NCBI GenBank assembly: GCA_947310385.1
Contig: OX371225.1
Span: 171,425,931-171,489,930, forward strand
Direction of reading: 5' to 3'
Origin: Nephrotoma appendiculata
Taxonomy: Eukaryota; Arthropoda; Insecta; Diptera; Tipulidae
DNA: 64,000 bases
The notes beneath the pieces were generated by a model. That model worked only from the letters and a program-made list of their open reading frames with translations, had not been told where the DNA came from and made no database searches. Both the position numbers and the translations under genes were made by a program. Shown in pieces: positions 11,969-23,859 of this stretch. Every line of letters begins with the position of its first letter. Within the stretch, counting starts at the first letter, position 1.

Positions 11969-13686
11969 GATCTATAATATCTCAAATTTTTGTTGTAAAA
12001 TTGCTGATTTGGTTTTATTTTTTGTGATGTATGAAATTATTATAACACTTTGCTCAGCTTCTGTTTTTTATTATTTTATTAACTTAATATTTCGCCATCA
12101 TTGGCATCATCAGAATCTAGTGATATAATTTTACATAAAATTAATTAATATTGACTATATAAATATAATTATTTAGAAAAAATTATTAAAAAGAAAAGAA
12201 AAGTAAAATGCAAAAGAAAGGAAATGAGAGAATTTGTTTTTTGATTTGAATTTTAATTTTAATTTTTTAATTTTTTGAAGACGCTTTTACTGACACTTTA
12301 ACAATTGGCGGGAAATTCTACTTACAATAGTTTTAATAAATTTTAATTTAAACAATCATGATTCGTCACTATGTTAAAAACTTCGGATGCACATTTAAAA
12401 TATTAAAAATATTAATAAACATTGATACATAGTTAATAAATAACATAAAAAATATAAAACGTAAAAACATTATATTATTTTAATTTATTTAGTACGGTAG
12501 TGTGAGATCAATGAATGATAAAAATTAAGTCTTGTTGTTATTCTTCGATTTTATGACATAGGTTTGTATTTGTGGGATCAACGAAATAATGAGCTGAACT
12601 TGTTTATGAAAGGGCTTAAAGAACTTAAAAATTCTATTACGGTACAAAAATATTTAAATCTGTCAAATCTTAAATGTCAACATCATATGTTATTATTGGT
12701 TTATGCAATGATATGCCGGCAATGAAATTCTTTTAATTATTATTATTATTGCCTTTTCGATTATTCAGTTTTATTAGAGATATTTTATTTGTATAGTAAT
12801 GAATGTGCTGTTAAATTAATTTAAGTTGTTTAAAAATAAAATATCTCTAATAAAACTGAATAATCGAAAAGGCAAAATTAAAAGAATTTCATTGCCGGCA
12901 TATCATTGCATAAACCAATAATAACATATGATGTTGACATTTAAGATTTGACAGATTTAAATATTTTTGTACCGTACTAGAATTTTTAAGCTCTTTAAGC
13001 CCTTTCATAAAAAAGTTCAGCTCATTATTTCGTATTTTCATCATGATATGTAACCGTTTCAGTTCGAACGAAGCAATTTTAAAGCGTGACCATATTATTA
13101 TTCTAGCATTTTTATTTAGATCCCACAAATACAAACCTATGTCATAAAATCGAAGAATAACAACGAAACTTAATTTGTATCATTCATTGATCTCACACTA
13201 CCGTACTAAATAAATTAAAATAATATAATGTTTTTACGTTTTATATTTTTTATGTTATTTATTAACTATGTATCAATGTTTATTAATATTTTTAATATTT
13301 TTAATATTTTAAATGTGCATCCGGAGTTTTTAACATAGTGACGAATCATGATTGTTTAAATTAAAATTTATTAAAACTATTGTAAGTAGAATTTCCCGCC
13401 AATTGTTAAAGCTTCTTCAAAAAATTAAAATTCAAATCAAAAAGTAAATTCTCTCATTTTATTTCTTTTGCTTTTTACTTTTCTTTTCTTTTTAATAATT
13501 TTTTCTAAATACATAGTTATATTTATATAGTCAATATTAATTAATTTTATGTAAAATTATATCACTAGATTCTGATGATGCCAATGATGGCGAAATATTA
13601 AGTTAATAAAATAATAAAAAACAGAAGCTGAGCAAAGTGTTATATAATTTCATACATCACAAAAAAAAAAAAGATCTATAATATCT
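11969..13686. mobile_element. 1.7-kb near-palindrome flanked by a 14-base direct repeat
   Basis: The left arm (about 12007-12790) and right arm (about 12834-13672) are reverse complements over some 0.8 kb around a loop of about 43 bases. The left arm lacks roughly 85 bases found in the right arm and has an extra ATT run near 12740. The 14-mer GATCTATAATATCT is repeated directly at 11969-11982 and 13673-13686. A run of 12 A (13661-13672) sits directly before the right copy. Both arms contain the same short protein-like frame (minus 12889-13134 in the right arm), which is not recognised. A target duplication plus a terminal A-run suggests insertion by LINE machinery; a foldback DNA element is the alternative. 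Confidence 0.7.
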
Positions 13687-14384
13687 ATATGAAAACATGT
13701 ATGTAAAGTTAGCCTAGGATTGCATCCCAGAGAAATAAAAATATATCATCGGGTAACACTAAAACTGCAATGATATCCACATAATCTAATATAGTAATTT
13801 CGTTCAATCTCGAAATTTTATTCTAGCTCAGAAATTGAGTTCAAATATTAAATTATTAAAGAAAAATTTAAAAATATGTAAAATTAAAAAAAAGTTTAAA
13901 TTAAAAGAACTGTGTAGCAAAGTGAGTCAGGTCTTTGAAGATAGGTAATAATGACAACAAAAAAATCTACATAACATTACAGCGAGTGGCTGTGTCACAA
14001 ATATGATTTTGATAACAACAAGCTCAATAAAAGATCTATAAAAGACCATTGACGGAATGTATTCTATGCGACACACAGTCGGCCTGGTCTGTTTTATATT
14101 TCGGAGGCCAGTAACGGAATGTATTCTAATCAAAACTACGTTGCACATTCTAGTATGGCAAATACGAAATGTGTTCTATTAGACTTGAAGTCGTATTCAC
14201 TACATCTAGTTTATTTTAAAATTGGTTTGCATGTTGTGGACAGAGCTATGATAATTTGGGTCAGTATGACATCGAGCTTATATAATATCCAAAGGGATTG
14301 GGTATGACATGGCTTGTTTTACAGAAGGACAGTGACTGAAAGAATTGTATATATTCGATACCAGTTTTAATTTCACACTGATTT
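13687..14384 (+). other. Harbinger-flanking region with internal imperfect duplications
   Basis: Segments around GGAATGTATTCTA (about 14052 and 14115) and around ACAGAGCTATGAT.. ATAATATCCAAA (about 14240 and 14397) recur, so this is an imperfectly repeated part of the same decayed Harbinger locus. No independent gene is visible. Confidence 0.4.
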
Positions 14385-15039
14385 GCAGGTTTTGAACAGA
14401 GCTATGATGGATTGTGTCGTAACAAGTTTCCATAATATCCAAAAGGATTTGGCCAGAAATTTAAATTTCTTTTATTGTTCCGCTAATTGGCCTGGTTCAG
14501 AACATGATGTTCGAGTACTCAGGTAAAATTATTAAATATTATTTAACCAAATAATTCAAAAATAATTAACTGCTGTTACAATACAGAAACTTTATAGCTA
14601 TTCAGTCGTTACTTTTCTGTAGCGAAATAAAACGTCGTGTGAAACAAAAATCAACTAAGGCCTTCTGGCGCTGAGGTCTTCGTATTTAACATATTATAGA
14701 TAATAATTATAATAATTACTACTAGTGATATGTATTTATTATCTTTTCCGTATTTTAGATATAGTTCATTATTCACAAAGTGGGAGTTAAATAATTGGCG
14801 ACCATTTCAGAATGCATATATTATTGGAGATTCGGCATACGGCTTGAGGAATTGGTGAGTTATCGCCAATTATTCCGAATAATATTATGACAAATGGTGC
14901 ACGTCGATTTTTAAGAAAGCTAAACGCAACACGACAAGTTGTTGAACGATCACTTGGTTTGCTGAAGAAAATTGTTCCATGTCTTAACCATTTACGTTTG
15001 AAAACTCCACAGCATTGTGTAAAAGTATATTGGCATGTA
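14385..15039 (+). pseudogene. PIF/Harbinger transposase relic with a preserved intron
   Basis: The first part reads NFFYCSANWPGSEHDVRVLR (to 14522), the GxPGSxHDxRVL signature of Harbinger DDE transposases. A plausible intron, GTAAAA to TTTTAG (14523-14758, 236 bases), joins in frame to YSSLFTKWELNNWRPFQN and IIGDSAYGLRNW, the second catalytic Asp block. After a frameshift the frame at 14887 gives RQVVERSLGLLKKIVPCL, which contains the catalytic Glu, and LRLKTPQHCVKV. Coding is then cut by the mariner-like element at 15040. The first catalytic Asp block is missing or not readable. It cannot make an active enzyme. Confidence 0.8.
14523..14758 (+). other. Probable intron of the Harbinger transposase
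   Basis: GT at 14523 and AG at 14758 remove exactly the sequence separating DVRVLR from YSSLFTKW, keeping the Harbinger reading frame and family order. The intron is inferred from conserved protein sequence on both sides. Confidence 0.6.
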
Positions 15040-16060
15040 TACAGGGTGTTTGGCAAGTGGACCGACAACGTTTTATGTCAGATTAAGGGGATCATTTGGA
15101 AGCTTTCATCCCATGGAACCGATGTCCTAAGTCTCACGGTAACTGAGATATAATATTTTTAAGTTTTTTTTTTTAAATTACCCAAAATCTCACTTTTAAA
15201 TGGTCATAACTTTTTTGTTCGTAGACGCAAAGACATGAAATAACTTTTATTGTATTCTACAATGTGATTTTATTCTAAACAAATCATTATTTAATACAAT
15301 CGGTTTAAGATCGCTTTCAAATCCTAAAAAATGTATATAAGTATAAAAAATGTCTACCTTCTATATGCATTTAAAAAAAACTATCGAATGTTTTGAAATA
15401 ACTTTTGTTTTAAAAACTTCTCTAGTTTATGACCTTTCCAACGGTATGCAACGTGTCATAGAAATCATTCACTTTGTGGTGAAAATAAGAGATTCTATTT
15501 CGCCGGGGTCAGGTTTAGGAATATACCTTTTAAGTTATTGATACATTTTTAATCAACTTCATTTATTATTTTATTTTCTTATTATTATTTGTTTTAAATG
15601 ACCTCCTCCACTCCGTATGCATGCAATGTACATTTTTCTATCTCCAAGGTTGTTGTACAGAATTTTTCATTTTGGTAAATGCGGCGCTTATCATTTCAAT
15701 TAAAGTTTCTATTGTGGGTACTTTTTTTGCGTACAGCAATTGCTTAGCAGGTCCCCAGACGTAGGAACTCAATAGTTTGAGGCCTGGGGACCATGTAGGC
15801 CAAGGAATAGGGTCACCCCTATTAGGGTCACCGTTATTTAATTAGTAAATAAATAAACAAAGACCCCTACCAATATGAGTTTGGGAATGAATCATCCAAG
15901 TACTCTCTTACCGTTCGTTTGAGTAATTTAAAAAAAAATAAAAATATTATATCTCAGTTACCGTGAGACTTAGGACATCGGCTCCATGGGATGAAAGCTT
16001 CCAAATGACCCCCTTAATCTGACATAAAACGTTATCGGTCCACCTGCCAAACACCCTGTA
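15040..16060. mobile_element. Deleted mariner-like element with ~120-base inverted termini
   Basis: TACAGGGTGTTTGGC at 15040 is mirrored at 16060, and the two ends remain reverse complements for about 120 bases with few mismatches. TA dinucleotides at 15038-15039 and 16061-16062 fit a TA target duplication. On the minus strand about 15640-15840 there is a transposase C-terminus: WPTWSPGLKLLSSYVWG, then YAKKVPTIETLIEM. It resembles the third catalytic block of mariner transposases, but the SPDL Asp is Gly and the catalytic Asp position is Ser. The element is inserted in the Harbinger relic and is therefore younger than it. Confidence 0.8.
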
Positions 16061-17184
16061 TAACGATAATCAGTCAACAAATTGTTTCTCACTGCGGCGA
16101 GAAAATATTAAAAATGATAATGGATAAGCAAGGAAAATTAAATTTATTTTTTCACTGTCACATTTATAACGTTAAAAATAATATTTGCTACGTATTATAA
16201 ATTTTGACAGCTAGTATACTGAAATATTTTAATAAACTATTATACTATTAACTTTCGTTTTCCATCGTAATACTTTTTAATTATAATACTATTATACTTG
16301 TATATACTATATGACGATGGAAACCAGGTATTAGAGCGAACGGGTATTGAATTATATTCTCAGGTAATTCTTCTGAAAAGTAATTTAAAAACTTTTAGTC
16401 CTACCTTCTACTCGATATACTAATGGCAATATAATGGTGACTTGTCTAGAGATAAGCATCGTTACTACAGGAGCTGGCTGTTAAAAGCGTATATAACTAG
16501 ACAAAATTTGGGGCAGGCCAATAGTAATATGATTGTCAGTGGAACTTGAGACCTACCAGAAAATAGATGTAGTAAAAAAACAATAAAACTAAAATTAGTA
16601 TAAAGGCTCTGGTTTGGAATTCGTACAAGGAGAACCATTATTAAAAATGAACTGAGGAAGGTTAAAGGAAGTTTTGTTATTAAATTGAAGAGGTATACGG
16701 ACCATACACAAGCAAGTCTTGGTTAGTTTTATGATAGAATGGGATTTCCGAGCCCTCACGTCTTACGAAGGTTATTTCTCCTAATCAAACCACTTCCAGT
16801 TATTAAATTCGACAGCGTGATGTATGGACATTTTCAAATGCGAAATTCTTAAAGTTTTCTTTTAAACTGGCAACTTCTACATGTAACAATACACAGTAGT
16901 ATCTTTGAAAAACGGATGTTGTGAGTGATAAACGGATCCAAGTGATTTAAATTCGCCGGCACAAACTGGATCTTTCCTGCAGAAACACAGTACGAATAGA
17001 AGTTATTCTTTTTTTGCTGAAAGCAACCTCCACTGAGGGTTGAAAGCTGATATTTGTTCCTAGAAAATGGACAGTTGTCAAAGTGAAATTTATGAAATCG
17101 TCCAATAGTGTCATATTTACACAAAGATCCTAAGACCCATAACTTTATTGTCCTTTCTTGAAAATATTTAAATAGTTCTTCGCT
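16061..17184. other. No recognised gene
   Basis: Mixed-composition sequence. A 91-codon minus frame at 16849-17124 is Cys-rich but shows no family motif. TTTCGTTTTCCATCGT near 16250 and ACGATGGAAACC near 16315 form a weak inverted pair. Confidence 0.4.
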
Positions 17185-17400
17185 GCAAATATTTGAAAAC
17201 TAATGAATATTGTATTTCTCGATATTGGTGGTGCTTTTAACAATACGAAGACTGCGTTAGTCATGGAAGGTTTGTTACGAGACAGAGCTCCACTAATAGA
17301 AGACGGGTATCTAGAAATAATTTGCCAATGGATTCTTGTTGGAACTAGTGGGGAGAATGAAAGCGTTTGCCTATGCAAGCGTTATAGTGATTGATGTGTT
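17185..17400 (+). pseudogene. LINE reverse transcriptase fragment
   Basis: The frame 17203-17394 begins with NIVFLDIGGAFNNTKTALV, matching motif A of reverse transcriptases from the I/R1/LOA-type LINEs, which read FLDIEGAFNN with the catalytic Asp. It ends with IICQWILVGTSGE, the segment expected about 40 residues later. Nothing upstream or downstream extends the homology. Clade assignment is tentative. Confidence 0.6.
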
Positions 17401-18500
17401 AGATTTCGAGTAAGGAAGTACTGGTATATGCCACTTCAATAGACTACACGTATTATAAAAGCTGGATATAAAATTGTCGTCGAAAATGGAATGAAAATGA
17501 TTATTTTTTAATGAAAATTTGGGGCCAATTTTAAACCATTTTTAATAAGAAAAAACTGAAATAAAAAGGCGTTTTTCTAAGCATTCTTAAATCGATAAAA
17601 TGAAGCTTAATATATCAGCATCAATATATCATCAAGATGAAGATCGCTTGGTTGGATTTTATCCAAATTTGGCTGTGCCCTGAATTTTATCCAAATTTGA
17701 CTATGTTGAAAAACAAAAACCTGCTATTGATTTAATTGAAATTTTCTCATGGCTACCAAAGCAAGCTTTGCACTTTGAACATTTAAGGCGATTGGGGCTT
17801 ATAAAGAAAATGGTTATTTGCTTATTCAAGCGTATTTGTCGATTTTGGAGCATCACTTAACAAGAATATTCATATCTCAGCTCCTACTCAAGAAATCGTC
17901 AAGCGGCTTTCTGTTCTCGATAGAGAAAGAGTTATTGCATATATCTGTTAAATTTATGTGAATTACCGGAAATTTACGAATGTCCAACATGATTTAACAT
18001 AAAATATGCGGCGAAACTCAGTGTATAATTTACTTAGTTTGTTTGAACATTTTACTGACAAAAACATAAGGTTTAATTATTTTAGATAGGCAATAAATAA
18101 AAATTGTATTCTTTTAAAAATGGACAGAAAAAATTGGTGGGTAATTATGGCTGTTTATTCAAGATGGTCCAAGTTTCGCTACGACCAAGTTTCACTAGTT
18201 TATCAAGTACAAATGAATATATATCTTAGTCATAAATATCTTAGATAAATCATTTTATGCTTATTCCTCCATTCTTCTGTAAATAACTTATGTATGTACA
18301 ACAACCAATATCTTTGGTTGTAAAAGAAGCATTCTTAGTGAAATTCATTTAAGTTTTCTATCATTGAAAAAATATTACAAAAATCTTTAATTGTGCCCAA
18401 ACTCTATAAAACACAATCAAATCTCTTGAAAATATTCAATTTTGCGACAAAAAATCTCAATGTGACAGATCCGGCTTAATATAAAAATTTAGTTATCTAA
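17401..18500. other. No recognised gene
   Basis: A+T-rich. A phrase around ATTTTATCCAAATTTG is repeated twice near 17660-17700. No protein family was recognised. Confidence 0.45.
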
Positions 18501-19810
18501 TAACGGGTGATTTTTTAAGAGCTTGAGAACTTTTTTTTAAAAAAAAACGCATAAAATTTGCAAAATCTCATCGGTTCTTTATTTGAAACGTTAGATTGGT
18601 CCATGACATTTACTTTTTGAAGATAATTTCATTTAAATGTTGACCGCGGCTGCGTCTTAGGTGGTCCATTCGGAAAGTCCAATTTTGGGCAACTTTTTCG
18701 AGCATTTCGGCCGGAATAGCCCGAATTTCTTCGGAAATGTTGTCTTCCAAAACTGGAATAGTTGCTGGCTTATTTCTGTAGACTTTAGACTTGACGTAGC
18801 CCCACAAAAAATAGTCTAAAGGCGTCAAATCGCATGATCTTGGTGGCCAACTTACCGGGCCATTTCTTGAGATGAATTGTTCTCCGAAGTTTTCCCTCAA
18901 AATGGCCATAGAATCGCGAGCTGTGTGGCATGTAGCGCCATCTTGTTGAAACCACATGTCAACTAAGTTCAGTTCTTCCATTTTTGGCAACAAAAAGTTT
19001 GTTAGCATCGAACGATAGCGATCGCCATTCACCGTAACGTTGCGTCCAACAGCATCTTTGAAAAAATACGGTCCAATGATTCCACCAGCGTACAAACCAC
19101 ACCAAACAGTGCATTTTTCGGGATGCATGGGCAGTTCTTGAACGGCTTCTGGTTGCTCTTCACTCCAAATGCGGCAATTTTGCTTATTTACGTAGCCATT
19201 CAACCAGAAATGAGCCTCATCGCTGAACAAAATTTGTCGATAAAAAAGCGGATTTTCTGCCAACTTTTCTAGGGCCCATTCACTGAAAATTCGACGTTGT
19301 GGCAGATCGTTCGGCTTCAGTTCTTGCAGGAGCTGTATTTTATACGGTTTTACACCAAGATCTTTGCGTAAAATCTTCCATGTCGTCGAATAACACAAAC
19401 CCAATTGCTGCGAACGGCGACGAATCGACATTTCACGGTCTTCAGCAACACTCTCAGAAACAGACGCAATATTCTCTTCTGTACGCACTGTACGCATTCG
19501 TGTGGTTGGTTTAATGTCCAATAAAGTAAACTGAGTGCGAAACTTGGTCACAATCGCATTAATTGTTTGCTCACTTGGTCGATTATGTAGACCATAAATC
19601 GGACGTAAATCGCGAAACACTTTTCGAACCGAACACTGATTTTTGTAATATAATTCAATTATTTGCAAGCGTTGCTCGTTAGTAAGTCTATTCATTATGA
19701 AATGTCAAAGCATACTGAGCATCTTTCTCTTTGACACCTTGTCTGAAATCCCGCGTGATCTGTCAAATGCTAATGCATGAAAATCCTAACCACAAAAAAA
19801 TCACCCGTTA
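18501..19810 (-). mobile_element. Intact rosa-type (DD41D) mariner element
   Basis: The ends TAACGGGTGATTTTTT (18501) and its reverse complement (to 19810) are inverted repeats that include the TA target site. Between them lies one uninterrupted transposase gene on the minus strand. Total length of about 1.3 kb is the size of an autonomous mariner. No stop or frameshift in the gene points to a fairly recent insertion. Confidence 0.9.
18610..19695 (-). CDS. Mariner transposase, DD41D (rosa) group
   Basis: This 361-residue protein would cut and paste its own element at TA sites in the nucleus. The N-terminal third (residues 1-115) holds two helix-turn-helix DNA-binding regions, for example TNEQRLQIIELYYKNQCSV and RRRSQQLGLCYSTTWKIL. 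The catalytic domain has ILFSDEAHFWLNGYVNK (Asp159), WFQQDGATCHTA (Asp252) and SCDLTPLDYFLWG (Asp294). The last two Asp are separated by 41 residues, the spacing that defines the rosa group first named in Ceratitis rosa; classic mariners have 34. The full triad is present and the frame is open from the ATG at 19695, about 115 bases inside the element end. The promoter was not identified. Activity is plausible but unproven. Confidence 0.92.
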   Translation of the reverse strand: MNRLTNEQRLQIIELYYKNQCSVRKVFRDLRPIYGLHNRPSEQTINAIVTKFRTQFTLLDIKPTTRMRTVRTEENIASVSESVAEDREMSIRRRSQQLGLCYSTTWKILRKDLGVKPYKIQLLQELKPNDLPQRRIFSEWALEKLAENPLFYRQILFSDEAHFWLNGYVNKQNCRIWSEEQPEAVQELPMHPEKCTVWCGLYAGGIIGPYFFKDAVGRNVTVNGDRYRSMLTNFLLPKMEELNLVDMWFQQDGATCHTARDSMAILRENFGEQFISRNGPVSWPPRSCDLTPLDYFLWGYVKSKVYRNKPATIPVLEDNISEEIRAIPAEMLEKVAQNWTFRMDHLRRSRGQHLNEIIFKK

Positions 19811-20739
19811 TTTAGAAAATTTAATTAAATACAAGTACCTACGTACCTTTATTCAATTTACAAATTATTACTATATTTAATTTTAAATTATGTAAATGCG
19901 CTTATCGTATGACAATACTAGTTCTGAGAAAATTTATTTAAACAGTAGTGCTTTTCTTATCTAATTAAAACAAACGAAATATATCAATTATACACAAAAC
20001 AATATACAAATTTTAATAGAAACATATCTTACAAAAAGGGGTTCTCATTTTATGAATTAATTGAAATTTATTCTAAAACACAATTCTTATCTTATAAATG
20101 CTAAATAAATTAAGTTATTTTGAAAATTTCTTCCCCTCTACTATAAAAATAAAAAGGAAACTTAAATAAGTAAACATTAAAATAAAATTGAAAACATTTT
20201 TTCGATGTGAACTGAATTAAAAAATAATAATTAATTATTTATAAAAAAAACAACATATTAACAAGGTATGATTTATAAATGGTGGTCAATACAATAAAAT
20301 AAATTTTTATATTATTTTATCATTAACACTTAAAAATTTCACATAAAAATGTTTAAAAAAATGGTTTTAAAGAAAAAAATTTTAAAAAAGGAAAACAGAA
20401 AGTTGGTTTAATTATTATTGAATAAAATAAAAACCTAATAAGAAATATACTGTAAGAAACACCATCTTATATAATCTTAAATAAATAAATACTAAAATTT
20501 ATAAACAAAATAATCAAATAAAAAAAAATACAAAACAAAAACAAAGTTATAATATTTTATGTATGTTTAAAAATTAAATAATAAAATTTAAAAAAACAAA
20601 ATAAAAATGAAATGAAACTTTCAGTAAGTTTAATAAAAATATTGAATAAAATGTGATAAAAATTAATAATTTATTGTTTTTAATATGTCACCCAGTGGCC
20701 CTAAATGTAGATCGCGAATCTGCATTAAAATATTATTTA
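19811..20739. other. Extremely A+T-rich spacer
   Basis: Mostly poly(A/T)-like sequence with no coding potential and no recognised repeat. Confidence 0.6.
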
Positions 20740-21320
20740 AGGATGAACCACACCACTAATTTAAGAGGTTTTTCATATTGGTTGTTCATTTTAGAATGAT
20801 GTCTACCTCCAGCGATTTCTTAACTTGTAGTCTTCTAACACATGCGACGGATATCTTCATTTTCATGTCGAGATAATCGATGTACGTGTCTCGATGCGTT
20901 TTTGATTATTTCATCGGTGACGTATTCTTTATTAAAGTCCTAATGAGTTTGTCGTTCCTAATGTGCCATGGTCATTCACAATCCCTCGTAGCATTTTATT
21001 TTGGAAGCATTGGATCATTTGTATATTGGTCTTCGTGACACAATTCCAAAGTCGGATACTATAGGTCCATACTGATTTTAGCATTTGTTGTGTGTTGAGA
21101 GCTCAGAATTTCTCATAAGACAGTATATATTTTACTATATTTGAAGTTTAACTGTTCTTTTTTCTTCTTGATGTGCTCTTTTCATCTTACCTTAGCATCG
21201 AGGGGCATGCCAAGGTATTTAGCTGTATGTACATAGTGAATTTGGTTTGAGTTAAGAACCACGGGGAATCCAGTTTACATTTTGGGTTGCAATAGTCCAG
21301 GTACGCTACCTTGTAATATA
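20740..21320 (-). pseudogene. Jockey-type LINE, C-terminal reverse transcriptase relic
   Basis: Minus-strand translation gives, in order, YLGMPLDAK-like text (disrupted), YCLMRNSELSTHNKC, a degraded thumb region, then DFNKEYVTDEIIKNASRHV and HRLSRHENEDIRRM. The last two match the end of Jockey ORF2 (compare the better preserved LHRDLNIPTVQEEIKKLA at about 27985-28035). It is 5'-truncated and broken by stops. Confidence 0.65.
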
Positions 21321-21559
21321 CCTTATAACAATAAATATTTTCCTTATTAATTTGTTAAATTAAAATAATAAACCTAATTTATTATTATTAAAATGTTATT
21401 TTAAATTAATATTTATTATTATAGTCAATGGCGGAGTGTTGTGTGGCAACGTGGGGAACAAGCACTGGTGCTACTGAGCGATGTCTTGCTGGTACGGTAG
21501 TATGTATTCGATGAACTGATTTAAAAAAAAATATTTTACAAATTAAATTTGTTCGTTCT
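21321..21559. other. Spacer before the Jockey element
   Basis: Contains a small G+C-richer patch (about 21426-21500) that may be the eroded 5' end of the following element. No gene is visible. Confidence 0.35.
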
Positions 21560-21759
21560 TCTTTGGTTTCCTTGCTCATTAAGAACCCTCAGCTTAGAGA
21601 ACTAAGAGGGCTTCGGCTGTTTCTGCGAGTACCTAGGCGGCACCAAGGTAGCCGCGTTCTCGTCGTGGGGGCGGGTACTGCTTCGGCGGGGGGCATTCTG
21701 GGGTGGGCCAATCATTGTTTAACTCATTTTGACGAAGTTCCAAACTACCAAGGCCACCG

Positions 21760-22923
21760 AGATCTTCAACTCAAAATATATTTCAGTACGAGAAAGAAAA
21801 TGCCGAACTCCTTGAACAACTAAGAGACATGAAAGATTTTGCAACTACATTGAAAGAAGAATTTACAATTTTAAAGAAAGAGAATGAAGAAGTCAAAAAA
21901 GCAGTTGAAACACGTGCAGAACTAGGGAGGGCACCTAACCCTGTAATCGATGATGACATTAATCTGTTCCATACGGATGAAGAAGAATTAGAAAGAGAAA
22001 CAAATTGGATGTTGAAATGGAGTAAAAGGCCAAGTAAGAAAAGAAAAGCTCAACACTCACCAGAAATGGCAGAAACTTTACCATCAACTTTAAAAGAGGT
22101 TTCACCAAGAAACAACTAGCTCTAGAACAACAGCCAATTAAACTAAAAGAGAAATCACCTCCAACAATGAATGTCGCTGGGTCAGTAGTAGAAAAATCAC
22201 CCGAACGGAAACCAGCTCAACAAAATGAAGCACAGCCAAAGGTAAAAGCCCCACCACCGATTATTATAGTAGGAGTAATCATTTACTCAGAAATCCAAAG
22301 TGTAATGAGTAGGTACTATTACGGAACAAGAGTATTTTTAAGAGTTACGAAACAAGAGGATCAACACTTCAAATCCAAATACATACAGAAACTTATCAAT
22401 GAAGCTAAATACGGAAAAATATAAGTGGTACAGCTGTTAAAAGAGGCAGTACAAGAATAGTACAATGTAAAAAATGCCAAGGCTATAACCATACGCAACG
22501 ATATTGCGCGCGCGAACCAAGATGTGTGAAATATGTTGAAAAGCATCAAACACAGACTTGCAAACTATCTAAAGAAAAACCAGCAAAATGTATAAATTGT
22601 AATGGGCAGCATCCAGCTAGCTACCGAAGATGTGAGGTTGCCAAGCAGCTACAGAAAATGAAGGATGAGGCACGCAAACCCCCTCTAAGTCATCCAAACA
22701 AGGATCGAGCAAGAATTGAAGCATCTGTGCGTAAGGAGAATTACACAAATGCTCAGGCCGCTTCAAATTCGAAAGGAAATGAGACGAACGGTTCCGAAAA
22801 TTTTAAAAACACTGTCCAAGCAATTTTAAAGGGCCTTGAGGAACAGAATAAACTAAATAAGTTAATTCTGGATCGACTTAAGCTGCTGGAAATACCAAGT
22901 TCCAAAATAGTTAAAAATAAATA
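21760..22923 (+). pseudogene. Jockey ORF1 (gag-like, zinc knuckle) relic
   Basis: The N-terminal part (frame at 21829-22119) is a Lys/Glu-rich coiled-coil-like segment. After frameshifts the zinc-knuckle region reads VQCKKCQGYNHTQRYC, followed by CKLSKEKPAKCINCNGQHPA and YRRC. This is the array of CCHC knuckles of Jockey gag proteins that package the element RNA. One knuckle position is altered (a Tyr, in KYVEKH, where Cys is expected). The C-terminus is an Asn/Lys-rich tail ending at 22922. Confidence 0.8.
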
Positions 22924-23766
<843 letters not shown>

Positions 23767-23859
23767 GCTTTCACATCCCATGAAGGGATTTCGCCGCCTG
23801 CACTAAGGCCCTCCATCCATCTCGATCCACCGCTCTCGTCCTCCAGTTTCGACATCCTA

